Assembly (NCBI GenBank): GCA_903827085.1
Contig: CAIKHC010000159.1
Coordinates: forward strand, 1 to 5,368
Length of the DNA stretch: 5,368 nt
Origin: an uncultured Candidatus Nemicrothrix sp.
GTDB lineage: Bacteria; Actinomycetota; Acidimicrobiia; Acidimicrobiales; Acidimicrobilacustridaceae
Direction: 5' to 3'
Shown here: in pieces, positions 1 to 5,094 of the stretch
How the letters are laid out: every line of letters starts with the position of its first letter
Position numbering within the stretch: the stretch's first letter is position 1
Notes under the pieces: model-generated
What the model saw: only the letters and a program-made list of their open reading frames with translations
The model's database searches: none
Told to the model about the DNA's origin: nothing
Made by a program: the position numbers and the translations under genes

Positions 1-140
1 GTCACTCCGTATGACCCAAGCGCTGCTACCACCCGTTCGATCATCGGAACGCGAACGACCGGAAGCATCTGCTTCGGGAGATCATTTGTGAGGGGGCGCA
101 GACGAGTGCCGAAACCTCCGACAAGAACAACGGCTCTCAC
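1..140 (-). CDS. Sugar-phosphate nucleotidyltransferase (NDP-sugar pyrophosphorylase), N-terminal part only
   Basis: Reading leftward from a GTG at 140-138, 46 codons stay open to the window edge. The peptide begins MRAVVLVGGFGTRLRPLT. Residues 8-18 match the nucleotide-binding signature GGxGTRLxPxT of the nucleotidyltransferase fold shared by RmlA, RfbF and mannose-1-phosphate guanylyltransferases, and residues 22-28 (PKQMLPV) carry the conserved Lys of that family. The family joins a sugar-1-phosphate to an NTP, giving an NDP-sugar and pyrophosphate in the cytoplasm. The KQMLPV segment recalls RmlA (dTDP-glucose), while the VLVGGFGTRLRPLT opening recalls GDP-mannose pyrophosphorylases, so the sugar and base are not settled. 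GDP-mannose would fit the fcl gene nearby. The start overlaps the stop of the small membrane protein gene by GTGA (140-137), which suggests translational coupling. Only a weak GGCGGG lies ahead of the GTG. The C-terminal part is outside the window. Confidence 0.88.
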   Translation of the reverse strand, partial: MRAVVLVGGFGTRLRPLTNDLPKQMLPVVRVPMIERVVAALGSYGV

Positions 141-454
141 TGGCCCGCCGCAACCGTTGTGGCTGTGGTCGGAGCAGTGTCAGTGCTGCCTGCTGCGATA
201 GTCGTTGAGGAACCATTTGCGGGCGCGGCTGGGTCGATCGTTGAGACCGTCGGGTCGAGGGTGACGGTGGTCGGATCGATGTTCAGGTTCGGCGTGTCTG
301 CGGGCATCCGAGCGATGACGACCAGAACAATGCCGATAACCACCGCAGCCGCAACAGCAAGAGGAAACGCCAGCTTGCGCTTCGGACGTGATTCGACCTG
401 ACCGCTCTCTCGGGCCAGTCGGGCGGTCTTCTTGGCCTGAGATGCTTTACCCAT
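137..454 (-). CDS. Small single-pass membrane protein with Thr/Pro-rich extracytoplasmic tail, function unknown
   Basis: This is a 105-residue protein. Residues 1-27 are strongly basic (MGKASQAKKTARLARESGQ, then RPKRK). Residues 28-48 form one hydrophobic helix, and residues 50-105 are rich in Thr, Ala, Pro, Ser and Asp with no Cys. The positive-inside rule predicts a cytoplasmic N-terminus and an external tail. Three heptads starting (I/L)DP occupy residues 59-79. The MGKAS-x-AKK opening reminds me of actinobacterial membrane proteins that carry a folded domain after the helix; here only low-complexity tail follows, so it may be a reduced relative. That is recollection, not a search. It lies 49 nt beyond the last glycosyltransferase and overlaps the nucleotidyltransferase start by GTGA, so it is probably translated with it. 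No good Shine-Dalgarno precedes the ATG, but a TAACAT element lies 9 nt upstream. That the frame is a real gene is supported by the start, topology and coupling; its function is unknown. Confidence 0.8.
   Translation of the reverse strand: MGKASQAKKTARLARESGQVESRPKRKLAFPLAVAAAVVIGIVLVVIARMPADTPNLNIDPTTVTLDPTVSTIDPAAPANGSSTTIAAGSTDTAPTTATTVAAGQ
218..280 (-). repeat. Three tandem heptapeptide units in the tail of the small membrane protein
   Basis: Residues 59-65 IDPTTVT, 66-72 LDPTVST and 73-79 IDPAAPA form three consecutive 7-residue units with the pattern (I/L)-D-P-(T/A). They lie just outside the membrane helix. The units are alike in protein more than in DNA, which suggests an old or selected repeat and not a recent slippage product. 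Confidence 0.6.
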
Positions 455-463
455 AGGCCGCCA

Positions 464-469
464 ATGTTA
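464..469 (-). promoter_or_regulatory. Possible -10 element for the small membrane protein gene
   Basis: The minus strand reads TAACAT at 469-464, matching the actinobacterial -10 pattern TANNNT, and ends 9 nt before the ATG at 454. Transcription would then begin only a few bases before the start codon, which agrees with the absence of a clear Shine-Dalgarno. No convincing -35 hexamer is seen at 16-18 bp. A promoter here would let the membrane protein and nucleotidyltransferase be expressed independently of the glycosyltransferase genes. Confidence 0.3.
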
Positions 470-500
470 GCGGTCGGTGCCCTTGTGCCCGGTCAGAGTC

Positions 501-528
501 TGTTCAGCGTCGCAAACGACGCTGAACA
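501..528 (-). terminator. Perfect 12-bp stem-loop at the 3' end of the glycosyltransferase run (U-less terminator or processing hairpin)
   Basis: TGTTCAGCGTCG at 501-512 is the exact reverse complement of CGACGCTGAACA at 517-528, with a 4-nt loop (TTTG in the minus-strand RNA). The stem covers the last codons and the stop codon (506-504) of the upstream glycosyltransferase gene. No T-run follows on the minus strand (GACTCTGACC comes next), so it is not a canonical intrinsic terminator. Stem strength and position at the end of a gene run favour termination, attenuation or protection of the 3' end of the mRNA. Confidence 0.6.
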
Positions 529-1775
529 ATCAATTCGGCAAACAGATTCTCGTAGGACTCAGCAACTGCAGCCGGTGACGCCCATCGCTCGACAAAGAGT
601 CGCCCCGACGCCCCCATCCTCTCGGAACGCTCGCGATCATCGAGAAGTTCGGCCAGCGCAGCGCGGAATTCAGCGGGGCTATCGGGCGGAACAGCGATGC
701 CAGCCCCGGCGCGTTCAATTGTTCGCTCTACTTCGGTGCCCGCGTCGACGCTGGCCACAATTGGTCGCCCTGCCGCAAGGATGGAATACAACTTTGACGG
801 AACACTCGACCAGGCCAAGCCTGCTCGAAGCGGCACAACATGAAGGTCACCTGCAGCCAAGACTTCCGGCAGACGTTCAATTGGCTGCATGTCAATGAAT
901 CGCAGGTTGGAAAGATTCGCCGCCTCGCGCTCTAGGTCGGGTCGAGCCGATCCCCCTCCATTAATCACGAACACAACATCGGGCCGCGATGTTTCAAAGG
1001 ACCGTGCAGCGTCAAGCACAAGATCCAGCGACTGCGAGAACCCGACGTTGCCCGCATACATCACAACGGTCTTGCCGATCAGCCCGTAGTCCTCGCGATA
1101 GGAGTTCTCCCGCGCTGCCGGCCGAATCGCGTTGGTATCGACGAAATTTGGGATGACACGAACTTTTGCTGCTTGAAGTTCTGCCCGCTCACCTTCAAGA
1201 CCAATCGTGATCTTGGCTCGTACGTTTGCGGCCAGATCATCGGAAAGAACCGTCACTGCGTCGGACATCCGGTAGCTCGCTCGTTCAAGCGCTCGGGCTC
1301 CTCGAATTACGCGATCACCGGTGAGAAGTCCGAGTTCGATCGCGACATCAGGGAAGACATCCTGGATATTGAAAACCAGAGGCACACGCCTTGCCGTTGC
1401 CACCATCCGTCCAGCCATACCCAGCGTGAGGGGCGGCGACATCGCCAACACGGCGTCGGGTCGCACGCGGCTGAACGTTCCGACGATTGTCGCGAGCGCC
1501 GTGAAGCCGCCGAACGCAAGCGCTCTGGCTGGGATGTTGCGCTTATCGGTGGGAAAGGGATGTACACGGCTGATGCAGCCCCACTCGGTGCGCTCAGTGC
1601 GAACGAGTTGACCCTCCCATCCGGGATCAATTGCGTGGTGCTGATACCAAGGCAACGACGTCACCACGTGCAAGCGGTGCCCACGAGCAATGAGTTCATG
1701 AGCGATACGCGACATGACGACACCTGTCGGCGCGACATCGGGATCAAAATGGGGACAGATAACGAGAAGATTCAC
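504..1775 (-). CDS. Family 4 glycosyltransferase, WcaI/WbuB-like
   Basis: This 423-residue GT-B glycosyltransferase would transfer a sugar from a nucleotide donor to a lipid-linked or growing glycan at the cytoplasmic face of the membrane. The N-domain opens with [18 protein letters not shown] (residues 1-18). FNIQDVFPDVAIELG at 135-149 resembles the IQDLWPD motif of the WbuB/WcaI group. The donor domain has VIPNFVDT (207-214), MYAGNVG (239-245) and VPSKLYSILAAGRPIVAS (325-342). A hydrophobic stretch at about 83-101 may touch the membrane. The E-x7-E pair of many GT4 enzymes is not kept: Ser331 takes the second Glu place. The start is GTG at 1775-1773, because homology begins there, GGGAG lies 5 nt upstream, and it overlaps the previous stop by GTGA. 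The frame stays open further upstream to 1913, but that extension is Cys/Arg-rich and lies inside the neighbouring gene. The exact sugar cannot be told. Confidence 0.93.
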   Translation of the reverse strand: MNLLVICPHFDPDVAPTGVVMSRIAHELIARGHRLHVVTSLPWYQHHAIDPGWEGQLVRTERTEWGCISRVHPFPTDKRNIPARALAFGGFTALATIVGTFSRVRPDAVLAMSPPLTLGMAGRMVATARRVPLVFNIQDVFPDVAIELGLLTGDRVIRGARALERASYRMSDAVTVLSDDLAANVRAKITIGLEGERAELQAAKVRVIPNFVDTNAIRPAARENSYREDYGLIGKTVVMYAGNVGFSQSLDLVLDAARSFETSRPDVVFVINGGGSARPDLEREAANLSNLRFIDMQPIERLPEVLAAGDLHVVPLRAGLAWSSVPSKLYSILAAGRPIVASVDAGTEVERTIERAGAGIAVPPDSPAEFRAALAELLDDRERSERMGASGRLFVERWASPAAVAESYENLFAELIVQRRLRR

Positions 1776-2917
1776 CGGTTCTCCCGGTAGACGGAAAGGA
1801 GAGACTGCGCAGAAACCGACCATGCAAAGTGCGTCACACGATCGAATCCGCGTCGAGCAAGAACGGTACGTTGCGCAGGGTCTTCGATGAGTGCACCCAA
1901 AGCGTTCGCCCAACCTGCCACGTCAATCGGGTCGACGAACTCGGCGGCATCGCCTGCAACTTCCGGCAGTGACGCCGCATCGCTGGCCACAATCGGGCAC
2001 CCACGGCTCATCGCTTCAAGCAATGGCAGTCCAAATCCTTCATAGAGCGACGGAAACGCCATCATCATGGCCGTTCGGTAAAGAAGGTCGAGATCAGACT
2101 CAAGCACTCGGCCCGTGCGAATCACTTTCGAATCGAGCCCATAGGCCTCGATAGTTGATTGAACAACCGAATCGCTGGACCCCGCGCCACCGGTGAAGAC
2201 CAATCGGACCTCATCATGCTTCTCGGCTATCTGAGCAAATGCGGCGACCAACGTCACGTGATTTTTATGCGGATAGGTGATCGCCGGATAGATGATGAAT
2301 GGCCGATCCTCCAGATCGAATCGAACAAGCAACTCACGTAATCGCAGCGCATCAAACGCTGCGCCCGGGTCGGCAATGCCACACGGAACAATCCGAATCT
2401 GCTCCGCAGGCAGACCAACACGGTTGATCGCGTCGTTCGCCACATAGCGAGAAAGACACACCACGAATTTGGCTCGCCTCAATGACCGAGGAGCAAGGAA
2501 TCGGATGTAGGAACCTTTGATGAGCCCGAACCTTTCAGGGTTCGCTAACGGCTGCAGGTCATGCAGGGTCAGTGCTCCGGGAACGGTCCGAACCGCTGGC
2601 ATTGTTCCGCCGGCATGGTGCACAAGCGCACATCGGTCGACTCGTGATCGAATCGCGAGCCAGGTGGACTCGGCGATGACTCTCAGCACCCGCGATGAAC
2701 CTGAAACGGGCGCGACAACTGTTGTGAACCTAGAAACGATTTCGGGATGCGCGGAACTGAACCGTTTATTCACGTACAAGATCACATCGACGTCGACTGA
2801 ACCCACGTCTGCAAGCGCCGACAGAAGTCGAACGGTGTATTCCTCGCTACCACCGACCTCGCCGGGAACCAGCCAGAGGAGATTGACTCCGACGCGTCGA
2901 CGCAAGGAACTAGTCAT
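1772..2917 (-). CDS. Family 4 glycosyltransferase, mannosyltransferase-like
   Basis: This 381-residue GT-B enzyme of the group that includes WbdA/MtfB-type mannosyltransferases is expected to be cytoplasmic or membrane-peripheral. The acceptor domain contains the glycine-rich [15 protein letters not shown] (18-32) and TLHDLQPL (117-124). The linker has IRIVPCGI (174-181). The donor domain carries YPHKNH (215-220, with the phosphate-contacting Lys218), LVFTGGAG (239-246) and [14 protein letters not shown] (290-303). In the last motif, Glu293 and Glu301 form the E-x7-E pair. Length and order are typical, with no break. Its ATG overlaps the stop of the preceding glycosyltransferase by ATGA (2917-2914), and its own stop overlaps the next start by GTGA (1775-1772). 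No strong Shine-Dalgarno precedes the ATG, so translation probably depends on the upstream gene. Donor sugar is unknown; GDP-mannose is a family-based guess. Confidence 0.93.
   Translation of the reverse strand: MTSSLRRRVGVNLLWLVPGEVGGSEEYTVRLLSALADVGSVDVDVILYVNKRFSSAHPEIVSRFTTVVAPVSGSSRVLRVIAESTWLAIRSRVDRCALVHHAGGTMPAVRTVPGALTLHDLQPLANPERFGLIKGSYIRFLAPRSLRRAKFVVCLSRYVANDAINRVGLPAEQIRIVPCGIADPGAAFDALRLRELLVRFDLEDRPFIIYPAITYPHKNHVTLVAAFAQIAEKHDEVRLVFTGGAGSSDSVVQSTIEAYGLDSKVIRTGRVLESDLDLLYRTAMMMAFPSLYEGFGLPLLEAMSRGCPIVASDAASLPEVAGDAAEFVDPIDVAGWANALGALIEDPAQRTVLARRGFDRVTHFAWSVSAQSLLSVYRENR
1781..1785 (-). promoter_or_regulatory. Ribosome binding site that fixes the GTG start at 1775
   Basis: The minus strand reads GGGAG at 1785-1781, 5 nt before the GTG at 1775. 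It decides between this start and the longer in-frame reading from 1913. It lies within the last codons of the upstream glycosyltransferase gene. Confidence 0.65.
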
Positions 2918-4020
2918 GCCATCGCCGCTTCGTACGCCGATTGCAGCGCTTTTGCAGTCTTGTCCCAGGTAAAGAGTGACGTCGCTCGATTCAATCCTGC
3001 ACGCCCTAGGCGATTGCGCTCTTCATCGTCGGCAAGAAGCCGATCAATTTCCGCTCGGAGAGCATCGACATCGGATGGATCAACAACTACCCCGCAATCA
3101 CCAACGACTTCTTCGGTCGATGTTCCGGAAGACGTAATCACCGCTGTGCCTTGCGCCATGGCCTCGAGCACAGGTAATCCGAAGCCTTCCTGACGACTTG
3201 GGAAGACGAAGAGCTCCGCCGCCGCCTGTAATTCCGAGAGCGTCTCTGGTTCAACGAACCCGACCCGAACAACGCGAGATCCAAGTCGGCCAAGTTGATC
3301 GTCGATCTGCTCGTTCCAGCCCTCGGGACCAGCCAAGACGAGCGTGACGTCACGATCCTTGATGCCTTCAAATGCAGAAAGCAGCACTGGCAGATTCTTT
3401 CGCGGCTCGATTGTCCCGGCCCACAACACATAACGGCCGTTGATCCCCAACCGAGAACGCATTGCCATGATCGCTGAGGATGCAACCTCTTGCGGGTCAA
3501 TACCCCATGGCACTAGTCGGATCTTCTCGGGATCAAAACCGTTGTCGATGCAGTCGTCGATCGTTGCTTGTGACGGACACACGATGATGCTTGCATCACG
3601 TCGAGCGAGATCAATCGCTCGACGAAAGAACGAGACGCCGCGGCGTGTGAATTGCGAAGGATCACGGAGAAAGGCGAGATCATGGACAGTCACAACAATC
3701 GGTGCCGTCGCCGGTGGCATTGCCATCCCGGTTGCGTGGATCACGTCGACTCGCCCAGTGGCGTGTTCCACGTCTGGCCAACGGAGTCGATGCCACGACT
3801 CATAGAGCGCCAACCTCGGGAGAGGGATCTGCTTCACCTCAATCGAGGGTCTCCAAGCCGATGCTGGAGGCTGCCGATGACGCGCGCTCACTCCGACAAG
3901 TTCGAGAGAGGTGAATTGCTGAAGAGCGGTAATGCTCCCAAGGGCGGCTCGGGCCGTGCCGCCGGGGACGGCGTGCCAACACTGCTCGAGGGTGATCGCA
4001 ACCCGACGACATCGCTCCAT
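2914..4020 (-). CDS. Family 4 glycosyltransferase, mannosyltransferase-like, first gene of the minus-strand run
   Basis: From the ATG at 4020 the product is 368 residues. Motifs are EQCWHAVPGGTARAAL (12-27, the N-terminal glycine loop), TVHDLAFL (111-118), IRLVPWGID (167-175), AGTIEPRKNL (201-210, with the donor-phosphate Lys208) and RQEGFGLPVLEAM (276-288). In the last motif, Glu278 and Glu286 form E-x7-E. It belongs to the same broad group as the next gene; both keep HDL, KN and EGFGLP motifs but differ widely elsewhere, so they are not a recent duplication. The start is uncertain: in-frame GTG 4065 and ATG 4062 would add 15 or 14 residues of Pro-rich sequence. I prefer 4020 because the first beta strand begins right after it and a GGGAG lies 12 nt upstream, though that spacing is long. 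The stop overlaps the next ATG (2917-2914). It is divergent from the fucose synthase gene. Confidence 0.92.
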   Translation of the reverse strand: MERCRRVAITLEQCWHAVPGGTARAALGSITALQQFTSLELVGVSARHRQPPASAWRPSIEVKQIPLPRLALYESWHRLRWPDVEHATGRVDVIHATGMAMPPATAPIVVTVHDLAFLRDPSQFTRRGVSFFRRAIDLARRDASIIVCPSQATIDDCIDNGFDPEKIRLVPWGIDPQEVASSAIMAMRSRLGINGRYVLWAGTIEPRKNLPVLLSAFEGIKDRDVTLVLAGPEGWNEQIDDQLGRLGSRVVRVGFVEPETLSELQAAAELFVFPSRQEGFGLPVLEAMAQGTAVITSSGTSTEEVVGDCGVVVDPSDVDALRAEIDRLLADDEERNRLGRAGLNRATSLFTWDKTAKALQSAYEAAMA

Positions 4021-4030
4021 GGGCGGTCCA

Positions 4031-4057
4031 GTCTCCCACGGAGCTGGCGGGTCTCCC
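4031..4057. repeat. Direct repeat GTCTCCC, two copies exactly 20 bp apart
   Basis: GTCTCCC occurs at 4031-4037 and 4051-4057, so both copies face the same side of the helix two turns apart. They lie in the divergent region between the fucose synthase and glycosyltransferase genes. On the minus strand each reads GGGAGAC, and the nearer copy may double as a ribosome binding site for the ATG at 4020. If the longer glycosyltransferase start is used, both copies are coding. Confidence 0.4.
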
Positions 4058-4071
4058 GTCATCACCGCCAG
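4044..4071. repeat. Inverted repeat CTGGCGG / CCGCCAG in the divergent control region
   Basis: CTGGCGG at 4044-4050 and its exact reverse complement CCGCCAG at 4065-4071 enclose 14 nt. The arms are 21 bp apart start to start, a spacing that suits a dimeric regulator. The same segment contains the alternative glycosyltransferase starts at 4065 and 4062, so RNA pairing in the leader is an alternative. A 7-bp match in GC-rich DNA can also arise by chance. Confidence 0.3.
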
Positions 4072-4100
4072 GCCAACCCGAGAGGTGCCGTGCCGGTCAG

Positions 4101-4106
4101 TAGGGT
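4101..4106 (+). promoter_or_regulatory. Probable -10 element giving a leaderless fcl transcript
   Basis: TAGGGT at 4101-4106 fits the TANNNT -10 pattern and ends 6 nt before the ATG at 4113, the spacing at which the A of ATG becomes the first transcribed base. The alternative reading is that AGGGTGA (4102-4108) is a weak Shine-Dalgarno 4 nt before the start. No clear -35 hexamer is seen at about 17 bp upstream. Confidence 0.42.
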
Positions 4107-4112
4107 GAGCGC

Positions 4113-5090
4113 ATGGAGTTTGTGCCTGACACCGCCTTCTGGAACGACCGCAAGGTCCTCATCACCGGAGGCCGCGGCTTCCTCGGCCAAGCAGTGGTCG
4201 ATCAGGTACGTAACCGGGGCGCCCGAGAACTCTTCACTCCATCAAGTGCCGAGTACGACCTGCGTGACCGCACTGCCGTTCGCCAACTCTTCGCCGACAC
4301 CAGACCAGATCTCGTGATCCACCTCGCTGCCCGAGTGGGCGGCATCGGCGCCAACATGGAACGCCCCGCAGAGTTGTACCTCGACAACCTCCTCATGGGT
4401 ACCTACGTGCTCGACGAAGCGCACCTGCAGAACACTCCAAAGACCGTGATGGTTGGAACGATTTGCTCGTATCCAAAATTCACACCCGTCCCGTTTTCGG
4501 AAGACTCGCTGTGGCAGGGCTACCCCGAGGAAACGAACGCCCCCTATGGCATCGCGAAACTCGCTCAACTCGTCCAAGTACAAGCCAACCGAGCTCAGTA
4601 CGGACAAGATGCGATCTACCTCATGCCAACAAATCTTTACGGGCCACGCGACAAATTTCATCCCGCTGTCTCGCATGTCATTCCTGCGCTCATCAAGAAG
4701 GCAGTCGACGCCAAAGAAGCAGGTGCCGATTACCTCGAGGTTTGGGGCACTGGTTCAGCGAGTCGTGAATTTCTCTTTGTCGATGACGCAGCCGAAGGAA
4801 TCGTGCTCGCCTCAGAGTTTTACAACAGTGACCAGCCGGTCAATCTCGGCGCCGATCGAGAACTCCCCATTCGAGAACTCGTCGAAATCATTGTGAAGCT
4901 TGTCGGATTCGAAGGCGAGGTTCGTTGGGATACCACGAAGCCCGATGGCCAACCCCGACGAGGCGTTGACGGCTCCCGGGCTCGCGACCAATTCGGTTTC
5001 CACGCAGACACAACGTTCGATGAAGGTCTGAAACAGACCCTCGACTGGTTTCTCGCCAATCGGCAAGAAGCCGAAGCCCGCCCCATTTAA
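4113..5090 (+). CDS. fcl: GDP-L-fucose synthase (GDP-4-keto-6-deoxymannose 3,5-epimerase/4-reductase)
   Basis: This 325-residue extended short-chain dehydrogenase converts GDP-4-keto-6-deoxy-D-mannose to GDP-L-fucose with NADPH in the cytoplasm. The Rossmann fingerprint TGGRGFLG is at 18-25. LAARVGGIGANMERPAEL (71-88) and DNLLMGTYVLDEA (91-103) are typical of the family. GTICSYP (115-121) holds Cys118, which matches the catalytic Cys109 of E. coli GFS; Thr116 stands where E. coli has Ser107. Tyr145 and Lys149 in APYGIAK form the YxxxK pair, and NLYGPRDKFHP (174-184) with SHVIPALIKK (187-196) holds His188, the match of His179. Length agrees with the usual 310-330 residues. The ATG at 4113 is the only sensible start, 12 residues before the first strand. 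The gene diverges from the glycosyltransferases. The dehydratase Gmd that makes its substrate is not in this window. Also known as wcaG. Confidence 0.95.
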   Translation: MEFVPDTAFWNDRKVLITGGRGFLGQAVVDQVRNRGARELFTPSSAEYDLRDRTAVRQLFADTRPDLVIHLAARVGGIGANMERPAELYLDNLLMGTYVLDEAHLQNTPKTVMVGTICSYPKFTPVPFSEDSLWQGYPEETNAPYGIAKLAQLVQVQANRAQYGQDAIYLMPTNLYGPRDKFHPAVSHVIPALIKKAVDAKEAGADYLEVWGTGSASREFLFVDDAAEGIVLASEFYNSDQPVNLGADRELPIRELVEIIVKLVGFEGEVRWDTTKPDGQPRRGVDGSRARDQFGFHADTTFDEGLKQTLDWFLANRQEAEARPI

Positions 5091-5094
5091 CGAT

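Noticed and set aside
464..898. Plus-strand open frame of 144 codons opposite the end of the WcaI-like glycosyltransferase
   Set aside because: Arg/Gln-rich sequence with no family motif; it lies antisense to a gene with clear motifs and starts in the gap without a ribosome binding site.
1173..1790. Plus-strand open frame of 205 codons
   Set aside because: It is antisense to the WcaI-like gene, has a His/Arg-rich product without fold or motif, and a high-GC shadow frame explains it.
1776..1913. 46-codon upstream extension of the WcaI-like glycosyltransferase
   Set aside because: The extension is Cys/Arg-rich, overlaps the coding end of the neighbouring gene in another frame, and the GTG at 1775 has both a Shine-Dalgarno and the homology start.
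2517..2972. Plus-strand open frame of 151 codons
   Set aside because: It is antisense to the second glycosyltransferase and has a Ser/Thr/Arg composition typical of a complement frame.
1772..4020. Recent tandem duplication of the two mannosyltransferase-like genes
   Set aside because: They share only family motifs; sequence between the motifs differs strongly, so they are ordinary distant family members.
3652..4317. Plus-strand open frame of 221 codons crossing the divergent region into fcl
   Set aside because: It overlaps two well-supported genes in the wrong frames and has no recognisable motif; taking it would remove the divergent control region.
4242..4676. Minus-strand open frame of 144 codons inside fcl
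   Set aside because: It is fully antisense to a gene with complete catalytic motifs and shows no independent start signal.
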